Source of the DNA: Nakamurella flava
GTDB taxonomy: Bacteria > Actinomycetota > Actinomycetes > Mycobacteriales > Nakamurellaceae
Length of the DNA stretch: 64,000 bases
Assembly (NCBI RefSeq): GCF_005298075.1
Contig: NZ_SZZH01000001.1
Location: forward strand, 1,984,001-2,048,000
Reading direction: 5' to 3'
Shown here one piece after another: positions 7,983 through 17,207 of the stretch. The position numbers and the translations under genes were made by a program. Position 1 is the first letter of the stretch; each line of letters begins with the position of its first letter. The notes beneath the pieces are model-generated. The model was not told where the DNA came from. It saw only the letters and a list, made by a program, of their open reading frames with translations, and ran no database searches.

Positions 7983-9248
7983 ATGACCGATCGCGTCCTG
8001 ATCATCAGTACGGCACCGCCGGTGCCCGTCGACAACGGCAAGCGCATGGTGCTCAGCGGCCTGCTGGACTACTTCGCCGGTCGGCTGGGTGCGGAGAACG
8101 TGCACTACACCCTGCTGGGCGCACCAGGAGCCGAGCGCCCCGGCTTTCCCGGCATCGCCCACCGCCTCGACCCACCCAGCACGATCGGCCAGCTGTCGGT
8201 CCTGCTGGGTCGATTGGCCCGGGACAGCTCCTACACCGTGCAGGAAGCGATGCTGGGCTCGCCGGCCCTGCGGGAGCAGATCCAGGCGTTGGTGTCATGG
8301 CTCCGTCCCACCATCGAGATCTACGACACCCTCCGGATGGGCCAGCACGCGCCGACCGGCTCCGTCGGCCGGCAGTACCTGTACCTGGACGATCTGTTCT
8401 CCCTCCGCTACGAACGCATGCTGCGGTTCGACCGGGACAACGACGTCCAGATCGATCCGCTCGGCGAATTCGCCAGCAACGTGCCCGGACCGCTGCGCGC
8501 CCTGGTCCGTCGCCCCGCTGTCTATCGGCGTGTCCTCAAGCTGGAACAGCGCCGGATCGAACGCCGCGAGGTCACCATGGCCCGGCGGTTCGACACCAGC
8601 ATGCTCATCAACCCCAACGAGGTGGCCACTCTGCGGCAGCGCGCCGGCACCGACGGGGTGCGCCAGATCAGCGGCCTCCTGCCGTCGGTGGAACCCGTTC
8701 ACCGCGAACCGGTTTCGCCCCCGGAACTGCTGTTCCTCGGCCGCCTGAACATCCCCCACAACGAGGACGCGATCTCGGCGTTCCTGCAGTCGGTCATGCC
8801 CACCCTCGTCGACACGATGCCCGGGGTCGTGCTGCGTGTCGTCGGCAGCGGGGCGTCGGACCGGTTGCGGGCACTGGCCGCGCCGTTCGGCGACCAGGTC
8901 CGGATGGAGGGCTTCGTCCCCGACCTGGAGCCACTCTTCTCCCGGGTGACCGCGTCGGTCGCGCCGCTGCGCTTCGGCACCGGCATCAAGATCAAGACCC
9001 TCGACACGCTGGCCCGGGGGGTACCGGTCCTCACCACCGCACTGGGGGTCGACGGCCTGGACGTCTCCCCCGACGGCCGCGACGGGATCCTCGTCTGTGA
9101 CGACCTGTCCGCCTGGCCCGACCTGCTGCGCGAACTGACCGTGCGCAGTGAGAACCAGCTGCTCTCGAAGGCAGCGGTCACCTACTTCGACCGCACCTTC
9201 TCCCGGCGGGTCGTCGAGCAGCAGTACGACGAGCTGTTCGGCCTGTAG
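7983..9248 (+). CDS. Glycosyltransferase, GT4-like (group 1)
   Basis: 421 residues. The start ATG at 7983 has a strong AGGAGG site ten bases upstream. The N-terminal Rossmann half opens with RVLIISTAPPVPVDNGKRM, typical of GT-B enzymes that begin with a glycine/asparagine-rich loop. The C-terminal half has LLFLGRLNIPHNEDA, VVGSGASDRLRAL and the nucleotide-sugar-binding stretch FGTGIKIKTLDTLARGVPVL. It probably adds a sugar to a lipid-linked intermediate at the cytoplasmic face. It follows the GH5-like gene closely and ends at a strong bidirectional hairpin. The convergent gene beyond that hairpin encodes a similar GT4 protein. Donor and linkage are unknown. Confidence 0.87.
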   Translation: MTDRVLIISTAPPVPVDNGKRMVLSGLLDYFAGRLGAENVHYTLLGAPGAERPGFPGIAHRLDPPSTIGQLSVLLGRLARDSSYTVQEAMLGSPALREQIQALVSWLRPTIEIYDTLRMGQHAPTGSVGRQYLYLDDLFSLRYERMLRFDRDNDVQIDPLGEFASNVPGPLRALVRRPAVYRRVLKLEQRRIERREVTMARRFDTSMLINPNEVATLRQRAGTDGVRQISGLLPSVEPVHREPVSPPELLFLGRLNIPHNEDAISAFLQSVMPTLVDTMPGVVLRVVGSGASDRLRALAAPFGDQVRMEGFVPDLEPLFSRVTASVAPLRFGTGIKIKTLDTLARGVPVLTTALGVDGLDVSPDGRDGILVCDDLSAWPDLLRELTVRSENQLLSKAAVTYFDRTFSRRVVEQQYDELFGL

Positions 9249-9252
9249 ACCG

Positions 9253-9287
9253 TCCCGTGCGTCGCCCAAGGTGGGCGACGCACGGGA
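9253..9287. terminator. Bidirectional hairpin terminator
   Basis: A perfect 16-bp inverted repeat (TCCCGTGCGTCGCCCA with its complement) around a three-base loop fills the 43-base gap between two convergent glycosyltransferase genes. No long U-run follows on either side, so it is a GC-type hairpin that could stop transcription from both directions. Confidence 0.75.
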
Positions 9288-9291
9288 ACCG

Positions 9292-10530
9292 TCACCGGGC
9301 GGTGTCCGCGGCGAGCGCCGCGCGCAGGCGGTCGATCTGGCGCCCGCCGTCCAGCTCCTCGGAGATGAACCGGCGGCCGGCCCGGGCCAGGCGATCCCGA
9401 CTCGCCGGATCCGCGAGCAGGCCCGACACAGCATCCGCGAACGCCCGCTCCTCGTCCGCGATCAGCAGGTGCTCGCCGTCGCGCCAGGGCAGTCCGCGCG
9501 CCCCGACCGAGGTGGACACCACGGGCAGCGAGGCCGCCATCGCCTCCACCATCTTGATGTTCACCCCGGCGCCCGCGAGCACCGGATTGAGGAAGACGTC
9601 GGCGCCGGCGAGGACCGGCGCCACATCGGGGACGTCGACCAGGACCTCGGCGCCGGCGGCCTCGAGTTCTTCGACCAGCGCGGGGGATGCGCGGCGGCCG
9701 GCCACCCGGAAGCGGGCCGGGGTGCCGGCGCCCGTCGTCCTGTCCCGTACCCCGGGCCAGATTCGCTGCGCGAACCAGCGGATGCCCTCGATGTTGTTGG
9801 CGAAGTCGAGAGAGCCGAGGAACAGCAGGACCGGTTCGCGCCCGGTGGCGCTCGTGTCGACCGGGGGGCGGCCGACAATCGGTCGATCCCCGACGAACGG
9901 CGGCACGAAGAGCACGGTCCGACCGGTGTGCCGGCGGCGGGCTTCGGCGTCCTTCTCACCGATCTCGGCGAAGGCGACGATCGTCGGGTCCGCGTGCAGA
10001 CGGCGTTCGGCCCGGCGGAGCTTGGCCGCCTCCAGGCGGTACATCAACGATCGCGGCAGGGAGGAGGATCGCGCGAGCGCGTCGAAGTAGTCCGACTCGA
10101 TGTTGTAGGAGCGGACGAGCATCGGCAGTCGCAGCGCGCGGGCCAGCGCCAACGCCGTCGGAGCCGACCGGAAGCTGACGGCGACGACGGCGTCCCACGG
10201 GGTCCTGTCGTGGTCCGCCGCCAGCTGGGCCACGAGCGCGGCGGGCACCGGGCGGGAGGCGAACACGTAGGGCTGCGGGGACAGCAGTGCCGCGGCACCC
10301 TCCCGACGCGGAACGAAGTGCAGCGCCGTACCGGCGGGCAGCGCCGCGCGGTGGGCGTCCTGCGCCGGAAGATCCAGGACGCCGGGCACGACGACGGTCA
10401 GCTCGACCCCCGCCGCGGCCGCCGCCCGGAGCAGGTTCAGCGACTCCACCCGCCCGCCGGCGTCGGCGGGCACGAACGCCTCCTCGACCACGACGAGCCA
10501 GCGGGCCGGGGTTCCGGCGGACGGGCTCAC
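9292..10530 (-). CDS. Glycosyltransferase, GT4-like (group 1)
   Basis: 412 residues from a GTG at 10530 that overlaps the upstream stop as GTGA, indicating translational coupling. The frame remains open further upstream, but that part is antisense-like and is ignored. GT-B features are LVVVEEAFVPADAGGRVESL at the N-terminus, SYNIESDYFDAL, LLFLGSLDFANNIEGI, and the donor-binding block AGVNIKMVEAMAASLPVV. The VEAMAASLP region holds the glutamate expected in GT4 enzymes. It is the last gene of a minus-strand polysaccharide operon that runs from the hydroxyacid oxidase through RfbF, the Wzz-like protein and the polymerase. The sugar it transfers is unknown. Confidence 0.88.
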   Translation of the reverse strand: MSPSAGTPARWLVVVEEAFVPADAGGRVESLNLLRAAAAAGVELTVVVPGVLDLPAQDAHRAALPAGTALHFVPRREGAAALLSPQPYVFASRPVPAALVAQLAADHDRTPWDAVVAVSFRSAPTALALARALRLPMLVRSYNIESDYFDALARSSSLPRSLMYRLEAAKLRRAERRLHADPTIVAFAEIGEKDAEARRRHTGRTVLFVPPFVGDRPIVGRPPVDTSATGREPVLLFLGSLDFANNIEGIRWFAQRIWPGVRDRTTGAGTPARFRVAGRRASPALVEELEAAGAEVLVDVPDVAPVLAGADVFLNPVLAGAGVNIKMVEAMAASLPVVSTSVGARGLPWRDGEHLLIADEERAFADAVSGLLADPASRDRLARAGRRFISEELDGGRQIDRLRAALAADTAR

Positions 10531-11822
10531 GGCGCGACCGGCTGCACGTCGCTGGTCGTCGATGCGGCGGCCGCCAGTGGCTCCGCCGCCGACGGACCCC
10601 GGCCACCGGCGGTCGCCGCGGGATGCCAGTCGCCCCGTTCGGTGCGTTTCCACAGCCCGGACTGCCGACGCCGCACGTGGCGGTACGCCCCGCCGAGCGC
10701 CGCTGCGTTCGTCATCGCGAACTGGTACGGGGCGGCGCAGCCGCGGTTGTTCGAGACCGCGCCGACCGTCGCCGCCGTGTAAGCGGCCAGCTGGGGGACG
10801 AGCAGCCATCGGCCCAGCCGGTGGTGTCGGGCCGCCTGCGCCGAGCTCAGCAGGATCACCGGAAGCAGCGGCGGCACGACGATGGAACGCAGCACACGGT
10901 GACCACCGAAAGCGACCGCGGTCCAGCCGTGCCGGGGGTGCAGCAGGCCCAGATTGCCCAGCGAGACCTGCCAGATCCCGGCCGCGATCCGCTGCCGACG
11001 CTCGAAGTCGTCGCGCTTGCTGGTCGAGGTGCGTTCGTACACGGCCGCGTCGTTGGCCTGCCGGACCAGCAGGCCGCGACTCAGAGCATCGATGGGGATC
11101 CAATAGTCGTCGGCGAACACCCCGGCGGGGATGGGACGGAAGTGCTCGCGGCGCACCGCGAAGATCCCCCCGTCGGCACCCACGACGCGGCCGATGATGC
11201 CTTCGGCGTCCTTGAGCGCTGATTCGAAGCGCCAGTAGAGCGATTCGCCGGCCCCGTGGGCGCCGTCCCCCACCGGGAGCTTCCGACCGCTGACGACGGC
11301 CACCTCGGGGCGGTCGAAGCTGCGGACGATGGCCCGCACCGACCCGGGATCCAGCGAGCCGTTCGCATCCGTCAGGACGACGATGTCCCCCCGCGCCTCC
11401 TGCATGCCCCGGTTGATCGCCGCGCTCTTGCCACCGCGCGCGCTGACGGTGACGACGCGCATGCAGGGGTGGGGGACGGACATCGCCTTCTCGGCGGTGC
11501 CGTCGGAGGAGCCGTCGTCCACGACCAGCACCTCCAGACGGTCGGCCGGGTAGTCGAGTGCGGCCGTGTCACGGATCTTCTGGGCGATGAACCGGCCCTC
11601 GTTGTACGCCGGGATCAGGACCGTCACGGTGGGTTGCCGGTCGACGGACCCAGAGGCATCCGTGGCGTGGCCCCGGCCCCGGCGGGCCGCCCGGGCGACG
11701 GTGTGGGCCGCCAGCGGGTAACCGACATGCGTCAGCAGGACCAGGCCGATCCCGCTCAGCGAGACCCCGGAGGCCAGCCTTCCGGGCGGCGACGGCGGAC
11801 GGGTGTGGCGACGGATGCCCAT
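10527..11822 (-). CDS. Membrane glycosyltransferase family 2
   Basis: 431 residues from the ATG at 11822, chosen because GAGGA lies eight bases upstream. One N-terminal membrane segment precedes a GT-A domain: PTVTVLIPAYNEGRFIAQKI, VVDDGSSDGTAEK, LTDANGSLDPG (DxD-like) and FADDYWIPIDALS, with RRQRIAAG where processive GT2 enzymes have QxxRW. Two or more membrane helices follow at the C-terminus. Such proteins link sugars at the membrane and some also extrude the chain. It is coupled to the next GT4 gene by GTGA. The upstream polymerase-like gene ends 66 bases away, so the gene belongs to the same operon. Confidence 0.88.
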   Translation of the reverse strand: MGIRRHTRPPSPPGRLASGVSLSGIGLVLLTHVGYPLAAHTVARAARRGRGHATDASGSVDRQPTVTVLIPAYNEGRFIAQKIRDTAALDYPADRLEVLVVDDGSSDGTAEKAMSVPHPCMRVVTVSARGGKSAAINRGMQEARGDIVVLTDANGSLDPGSVRAIVRSFDRPEVAVVSGRKLPVGDGAHGAGESLYWRFESALKDAEGIIGRVVGADGGIFAVRREHFRPIPAGVFADDYWIPIDALSRGLLVRQANDAAVYERTSTSKRDDFERRQRIAAGIWQVSLGNLGLLHPRHGWTAVAFGGHRVLRSIVVPPLLPVILLSSAQAARHHRLGRWLLVPQLAAYTAATVGAVSNNRGCAAPYQFAMTNAAALGGAYRHVRRRQSGLWKRTERGDWHPAATAGGRGPSAAEPLAAAASTTSDVQPVAP

Positions 11823-11888
11823 GTCGGAAGTCCTCAAACTCGGCAGCGGGTGGCGTGAGCAGTCGGCCGATCACCCCCGGAGGGGTTG

Positions 11889-13187
11889 TCAGCGCGCGGA
11901 GCTGGAGACGATCCGACCCGGCGGTCGGGGCCAGGTCTCGTCGTCGACGTTCGGTGCGCGGGCGGCCAGGCCGTCCGGGTCGTCCTCCATCTGCGGGCCC
12001 CGGCGGGGTGACCACAGGGTGACCAGCGCCAGGACCGGGACGGTGATGATCGCCGTCGTCAGACCGGGCTGCAGCAGCAGCAGCGTGAGCAGCAACGGGA
12101 CGGACAGCGTGCGGCTGGGTCCGCCCCAGAAGGCCAGGAGGAACATCCCCGCCAGGATCAGGCCGGCCAGCAGGCCGTACTCGTAGAAGATCTTCACGGG
12201 GGTGGGAACCAGCAGTCCGACAAGCCCGGAGTCGTTGACGACGCGCTGCGAGGACCCCGGTCCCCACCCGAGCACCATGGCCAGCGGATCCGAGATCCAC
12301 TGGGGCGTGATGACCTCGTACGGCAGGGTGGAGCGCAGGGCGGCGGACGAGTTGTCGGACTGCACCTCGGTCGACCGGCTCAGCAGCACCTCGCCGAACG
12401 TCGTCAACGACGTGGCCACGACCGTCAGGACGCCCAGGAACCAGTAGGGGGCCAGGATCGACCGCGCGCGGCTCAGGAGCAGCACCACCACGCCGCCGAT
12501 GACCAGTACGACACCGGACCCGGACACCGTGGCGACCAGCCCCACGATCAGCACCACGATCGCCCAGATGGATGACCGGGACAGCAGCGCGGCCAGCAGT
12601 CCCAGACCGAGGAACGCCGAGGTGATGGAGGGCTCGAGCCCGATCCAGGCGGTGCCCTTGTAGATGGGCGAGCCGTAGAAGATCGGGATCAGCGTGTTGA
12701 ACCCCTCGAGCAGGAACGACGGGGGGACGACCCGCGCCACGACGTCCACGTACTGCACGCCGGCCAGCTGCGAACCCACCATGGCCAGTGTCGCCACCGC
12801 CAGGACCACGGTCGTCCGGGTCAGGTACCGCAGCAGCAGGACGAATCCCGCCCGGCCGGTGTCGACCAGCCGGAAGGTGAAGGGCAACCAGACGGCCAGC
12901 ACCAGGAGCCAGGCGTTGACGCTGATGTCGGCGTTCGGCAGCCAGGCCTGCTGGAGCAGCATGGCGACCCCGGTCACCCCACCCATGGCCAGCCACCAGC
13001 AGAAGCGGAGCCGGTCCAGGCAGATCACGTGGCAGATCGCCGCCGCCGCCACCCAGCCCAGGATGAGCACCGTGGTCATGCCGATGAACGGCACTCCGGG
13101 GATACCCACCCGCTGGGTCAGGATGACGAGGATGAGAAGAGCCGCCACCCAGCGTGCGGACCGCCGCTCCGTCGCGTTCGGCTGCAC
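11889..13187 (-). CDS. O-antigen polymerase/ligase-like membrane protein
   Basis: 432 residues from a GTG at 13187, four bases after the stop of the Wzz-like gene. About eleven or twelve hydrophobic segments cover almost the whole length, broken by a larger extracytoplasmic loop near residues 280-345 (EVQSDNSSAALRSTLPYEVI, then WGPGSSQRVVNDSG). This arrangement is typical of Wzy/WaaL-type polymerases and ligases. Primary sequence is poorly conserved in that group, so the call rests on topology and on its position between a chain-length regulator and glycosyltransferases. It would polymerise lipid-linked repeat units outside the membrane. Confidence 0.72.
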   Translation of the reverse strand: MQPNATERRSARWVAALLILVILTQRVGIPGVPFIGMTTVLILGWVAAAAICHVICLDRLRFCWWLAMGGVTGVAMLLQQAWLPNADISVNAWLLVLAVWLPFTFRLVDTGRAGFVLLLRYLTRTTVVLAVATLAMVGSQLAGVQYVDVVARVVPPSFLLEGFNTLIPIFYGSPIYKGTAWIGLEPSITSAFLGLGLLAALLSRSSIWAIVVLIVGLVATVSGSGVVLVIGGVVVLLLSRARSILAPYWFLGVLTVVATSLTTFGEVLLSRSTEVQSDNSSAALRSTLPYEVITPQWISDPLAMVLGWGPGSSQRVVNDSGLVGLLVPTPVKIFYEYGLLAGLILAGMFLLAFWGGPSRTLSVPLLLTLLLLQPGLTTAIITVPVLALVTLWSPRRGPQMEDDPDGLAARAPNVDDETWPRPPGRIVSSSAR

Positions 13188-13191
13188 GGCC

Positions 13192-14511
13192 TTACTTCGC
13201 CAGGACCAGAGTCGGGCGGGCGCGGGAGAACGATTCGAGGATGTGCAGGGTCCGGCTCAGGGTGGTGCGCCCGCTCTGGACGACGACGTGGGCGCGAACG
13301 TCCGACTGTCCCTCCAGCAGGGCCGCCGCATCGCTGTCCGCGACGACGACCGCCACCAGCAGATCGGCACCGTTCTGCAGCATCACGTCCTCGCGGACGT
13401 CCCGACCCAGCAGGCCGAGGGCCGCTGCCCGGTCCTCCACCTGCTCGGGCTGGATGACGATGACCCGACGGCCGTGGGCCCCGATGAAACCGGCCAGTTC
13501 CTCACCGATCGCCTTGCTCTGGGCGATCGTTCCGGGGGCGGCGACGACGGCGACGGTGTCGATGCGGGAATCGAGGCACTCCCCCGCCAACTTGGCCACC
13601 TGGCCGGAGCTGTTCACCTCGGTGTGCGGCAACAACGTGCGCAGCGCGCGGCCGGACGACACCCGCAGGCCGCGCAGGCCCAGCAGGAGCGCGGCGAGCC
13701 CGCCGAGCAGCAGACCCGCGACCAGCCCGATGGCGGCACCGATCGGGCGTCCCAATCCTGCCGCCGAAGCGGTGGTCGCCGGGTCGGTCACCGACAGCGC
13801 GTTGGTCTGGCCGATGATGGCGTCCTGCCGGGTGCCCAGGGCGGCCCCGAGCTGGTTCTTACGCGCCAGCTCGGCCTCCGTCTGCGGGAGCGTCTGGTCG
13901 TTGAGCACCGAAGTGGAGTCCTGCAAGGCGGTGGTGAGCGCAGCCTGGCGACCGGCCTGAGCGACAGTGATCACCGCGGAGGCGACCACGTTGGCCGAGT
14001 TCACCGCCTGCTGCTCGTCCGGCGCCGTGACGGTGACGGTGACGAGGCGGGTGTCGGTCTCCCACTTTGCACTCAACCGGGCCGACAGATCGGTCGCGGT
14101 CGTCTGCAACGCGGCGGCGGCCTGGTCCAGGACGGTCTGGTTCACCGCCGTCCGGGCCAACGTCTGCCCGGTCTGCTTGGCCACGTTGCTGTCCGGTGAC
14201 GTCACGGTGTACTCGATGACCGCCGAGGCCTTGTAGCCACCGCCACCCGACACCCCGAAGCCGATGAGCGCGCCGACCAGGGCGCACACCAACAGGAGCA
14301 CCGGTCGCGCCAGCAACAGGCCGGTCGGCGGCAGTGTGCCGCGGTCCAGGATGTCCGCCGTGTCCCCGGCGTCGGCCGTCGTCGCGGACGGGCGGCCGAC
14401 CGCCCCATGACGGGGGCGTCCGGCGCGGCTGCCGTTCTCCGGTTCGGGCTGCCCGCCACGCGGGCGCAGGCTGCTGCCGCGGGCCTGTCGCTGCGGGTTG
14501 GTCGTCGTCAT
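13192..14511 (-). CDS. Wzz-like chain-length protein with degenerate kinase-like tail
   Basis: 439 residues. A long basic N-terminus is followed by membrane segment 1 (LLLARPVLLLVCALVGALI, about 66-85), a periplasmic alpha/beta region with TSPDSNVAKQTGQTLARTAV, and membrane segment 2 (GRPIGAAIGLVAGLLLGGLA) near residues 245-270. The C-terminal 160 residues resemble the Rossmann-like domain of BY-kinases, but where the Walker A GKS should be the sequence reads AAPGTIAQSKAIGEEL; no intact P-loop and no Tyr cluster are seen. It therefore looks like a polysaccharide co-polymerase with an inactive kinase module. It sits between RfbF and the polymerase. A complete Wzz-kinase exists at 44236-45798. 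Confidence 0.8.
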   Translation of the reverse strand: MTTTNPQRQARGSSLRPRGGQPEPENGSRAGRPRHGAVGRPSATTADAGDTADILDRGTLPPTGLLLARPVLLLVCALVGALIGFGVSGGGGYKASAVIEYTVTSPDSNVAKQTGQTLARTAVNQTVLDQAAAALQTTATDLSARLSAKWETDTRLVTVTVTAPDEQQAVNSANVVASAVITVAQAGRQAALTTALQDSTSVLNDQTLPQTEAELARKNQLGAALGTRQDAIIGQTNALSVTDPATTASAAGLGRPIGAAIGLVAGLLLGGLAALLLGLRGLRVSSGRALRTLLPHTEVNSSGQVAKLAGECLDSRIDTVAVVAAPGTIAQSKAIGEELAGFIGAHGRRVIVIQPEQVEDRAAALGLLGRDVREDVMLQNGADLLVAVVVADSDAAALLEGQSDVRAHVVVQSGRTTLSRTLHILESFSRARPTLVLAK

Positions 14512-14598
14512 GGTGGGGTTGGCTCTCTCTCGTCGTCCCGGGCGGATGAACGCCGGTGGGCGGTGCGCCGGGCCCGGTGGGGCCCGGCGGCGGGGGGA

Positions 14599-15432
14599 TC
14601 AGTCCTTCCAGACCTTCCAGGGCGCGTCGCCGCTGTCCCAACGCTTGTTCAGATCGGTCCAGTCGCGGAACGTGTCCATGCCGGCCCAGAAACCCTCGTG
14701 CGCGAAGATGCCGAGCTGGCCGTCCCGCGCCACCCGCTGCAGCGGCGCCTGCTCCAGGAGCAGGCCGGGCTCGTCGTCCAGGTAACGGTCGGCGAACTCA
14801 CGCTGGAACAGGAAGAACCCGCCGGACACCCAGCCGGTGGCCAGGGTCGGCTTCTCGTTGAACTCGACGACCTGCTTGGCGGCCTCGTCGACGTGCACCT
14901 CGCCGAACCGGCTGGTCGGGTGGACCCCGGTCACGGTGGCCAGGCGGCCGGACTCGACGTGCTGCTGCAGCTGCGCGGACAGGTTGACGTCCCCGATGCC
15001 GTCGCCGTACGTCAGGGCGAACGTCGGGGCGTCACCCAGGTACTTGCGGATGCGGCGGATGCGGCCACCCGTGCCGGTCTCCAGACCGGTCTCGGCGAAG
15101 GTGACCTCCCAGTTCTCCTCCAGCGTCTCGTCGTGGAAGACGGGCGCCTGCTGCGAGCCGAGGTGCAGGGTGAAGTCGTTGACCTGCTCGCGCATCTCGA
15201 GGAAATGACGCTTGATGAGCTCGCTCTTGTAGCCGAGGCAGAGGATGAACCGGCGGAAGCCGTGCGCCTCGTAGGTCTTCATGATGTGCCAGAGGATCGG
15301 CTTGCCGCCGATGTCCACCAGCGGCTTGGGCAGCTTCTCGCTGGCCTCGCGCAACCGGGTTCCCATCCCGCCGCAGAGGATCACGACCGGGATGTCGGCC
15401 GGGTTCGGGGTGGTGCCTTCGATGGTCGTCAT
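14599..15432 (-). CDS. rfbF: Glucose-1-phosphate cytidylyltransferase
   Basis: 277 residues. The signature VVILCGGMGTRLREASEKLP gives the nucleotide-binding loop. KPLVDIGGKPILWHIMKTYE, TYGDGIGDVNL (metal-binding Asp) and FNEKPTLATGWVSGGFF match RfbF enzymes, which make CDP-glucose from CTP and glucose-1-phosphate. CDP-glucose is the entry point to CDP-linked dideoxy and modified sugars. The genes that could act next (SDR, RmlC-like and SAF-type dehydrogenase) lie 6 kb away at 19842-22698 rather than beside it. It belongs to the minus-strand operon that continues into the Wzz-like gene 87 bases downstream. Confidence 0.93.
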   Translation of the reverse strand: MTTIEGTTPNPADIPVVILCGGMGTRLREASEKLPKPLVDIGGKPILWHIMKTYEAHGFRRFILCLGYKSELIKRHFLEMREQVNDFTLHLGSQQAPVFHDETLEENWEVTFAETGLETGTGGRIRRIRKYLGDAPTFALTYGDGIGDVNLSAQLQQHVESGRLATVTGVHPTSRFGEVHVDEAAKQVVEFNEKPTLATGWVSGGFFLFQREFADRYLDDEPGLLLEQAPLQRVARDGQLGIFAHEGFWAGMDTFRDWTDLNKRWDSGDAPWKVWKD

Positions 15433-15501
15433 GTCATCCCTCGGGTGGTCGGGTCGGGTGGGTCGGAAGTGGTCGGTGAAGTCGTCCGGACGTGGTCCGG
15501 C

Positions 15502-16671
15502 TCAGGCCCGCACGACGAGGTCGGGGGGCACCGCGTCCGCCCTCGTGAGCCCGGCCAGAGCCAGGCTGTGCCGCAGGTCGTCGGTCAGGGCGTCCAGCGC
15601 GGCGGTCACGCCCGTAGCGCCGTCCGCCGCCAGGGCCCAGAGCGCCGGTCGGCCGATCATGACGGCACGCGCGCCCAGGGCGAGTGCGACCAGGACGTCG
15701 AGGCCGCTGGTGATGCCGCCGTCGACGAGGACCGGGACCTGATCACCGACAGCCGCGACGACCTCGGCCAGCGCCAGGGCGCTCGGCACCGCCCGGTCCA
15801 GCTGGCGGCCGGCGTGGTTGGAGACCACGATCCCCGCTGCCCCGGCCTGGACGCAGTCCTGGGCGGCATCGCCCCGCAGGACGCCCTTGACCAGCACGGG
15901 CAGACCGGTCGCTCGGGTCAACCAGTCGATGGTCTCCAGAGTGATGGACGGATCCTGGGCGGCGGCGGCCCGCGCGGCGACGTTGTCCGACCGGATATCC
16001 GCCGGCAGGTACGGCCTGACGTTGACCAGGTACTCGTCGTCGGGCATGGAGATGCGGACGCCGGCGACCTTGCGCTTGCGCCCGACGTAAGGCGTGTCGC
16101 CGGTCAGGACCAGGGCCCGGGCGCCGGCGTCGACGGCCGCCTCGACGATGCGCATCGTCACGTCACGACGTTGCATGACGTAGACCTGGAACCACCACGG
16201 GGCGTCGAGCGCCCCCATGTGGGCGCCGAAAGCGGCCACCGGCACGGACGAACGGGTCGAGAGCACGAACAGGGCCCGGGCCGCGGCCGCGCCGGACCCG
16301 GTCGCGGGCTCGGCGTCGACGGATGCCAACTGGTGGAACGCCGACGGTGCGACCGCGATGGGGGTTGCGTACCGATGGCCGAACAGGTCGACCGAGGTGT
16401 CGACCTGTCCGACGTCACGCAGGGGCCAGGGGCGCAGACGGAAGCTGTCCCACGCCTGCGCGGCCTCGTGCCGGGTGAGTTCGGCGCCGGCGCCGGAGTC
16501 GTAGTACTCGAAGACGGCGGACGACAGCACGGACCGGGCGGTCGCCAGGTGCTCGGCGAGAACGGGCAGCACGTCTTCCTTTCCGGAACTCTGGACGACC
16601 GGGTCTGGTCGAAGGGGCGCCACGTCAACGAGGCGCAGTACCGCTCCCCCGCGGTGAGATGACCGACGCAT
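15502..16671 (-). CDS. FMN-dependent alpha-hydroxy acid oxidase/dehydrogenase
   Basis: 389 residues from the ATG at 16671; the ribosome site is weak and an internal start a few codons later is possible. The protein follows the glycolate oxidase/lactate dehydrogenase TIM-barrel pattern: FEYYDSGAGAELT, PIAVAPSAFHQLA, VLTGDTPYVGRKRK, LPVLVKGVLRGDAA (FMN-contacting Lys), SNHAGRQLDRAV (active-site His and Arg) and VLVDGGITSGLDVL. The usual signature is SNHGGRQ; here one Gly is Ala. Members oxidise L-lactate, glycolate, mandelate or similar 2-hydroxyacids. It is the first gene of the run leading to rfbF, but a link to polysaccharide synthesis is not obvious, and it may simply be adjacent. Confidence 0.85.
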   Translation of the reverse strand: MRRSSHRGGAVLRLVDVAPLRPDPVVQSSGKEDVLPVLAEHLATARSVLSSAVFEYYDSGAGAELTRHEAAQAWDSFRLRPWPLRDVGQVDTSVDLFGHRYATPIAVAPSAFHQLASVDAEPATGSGAAAARALFVLSTRSSVPVAAFGAHMGALDAPWWFQVYVMQRRDVTMRIVEAAVDAGARALVLTGDTPYVGRKRKVAGVRISMPDDEYLVNVRPYLPADIRSDNVAARAAAAQDPSITLETIDWLTRATGLPVLVKGVLRGDAAQDCVQAGAAGIVVSNHAGRQLDRAVPSALALAEVVAAVGDQVPVLVDGGITSGLDVLVALALGARAVMIGRPALWALAADGATGVTAALDALTDDLRHSLALAGLTRADAVPPDLVVRA

Positions 16672-17207
16672 CGATCACGGAGAGTTCACCGCTTTCCTGC
16701 ATTCGAGGAGGGATGAACGTCGAAAACAGTATGCATCCCCGTTTTGCGACACGCAATGTGATGACGTCGACCCGGTACGCATCCGAGAGCACCAGGCGGA
16801 TGCGGCCGAATGGGTGATGACTGGAGAGCGACCATGTCGACAGCCGGTCTTTTCACCCCCACGGTGGTCCCTCCGGGGCACGACGCGCCGCCTGGGCCGC
16901 AGCGGTCCCCCGCGAAACCCGACGACCCACTCAACCGGGTACATCTGTCCGTCACTCCGATCGTGCCACCGCGGCCCCCGGTCGGGCCGTAGAGTGACCC
17001 TGCGTTCCCTCGGGAGGCCATCGGGTCTCCTCCTGCGCTTCTCCCGTCCGTCATTCGGATGCGAACGCTGCCCGGGCGGGAACGCTCCGCCACCCCGTTC
17101 GCCTCAGGCACGGCAGGTGCCTGGGGCGCCACGGCCTCGAGTCGGACGCTCGGGTTCGGGGTTCTCGTGCACGAGACCGTCAGAACCACCCGGGAAGGAA
17201 GCAGCAG
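16672..17207 (+). other. Intergenic region without convincing gene
   Basis: 536 bases between the divergent hydroxyacid oxidase and flippase genes. A 52-codon proline-rich frame starts at 16834 after GGAGAG, and a 34-codon frame starts at 16713 directly against an AGGAGG. Neither has family-like features, and the second has impossible spacing. The segment presumably contains promoters for both flanking genes, but I cannot place them. Confidence 0.4.

Noticed and set aside
16713-16817. 34-codon frame after AGGAGG in the region upstream of the flippase
   Set aside because: The purine-rich site touches the ATG, leaving no usable spacing, and the product has no recognisable features.
16834-16992. 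52-codon proline-rich frame with GGAGAG at plausible spacing
   Set aside because: Composition is low-complexity, there is no domain or export signal, and no neighbour context supports it; mentioned only in the intergenic entry.
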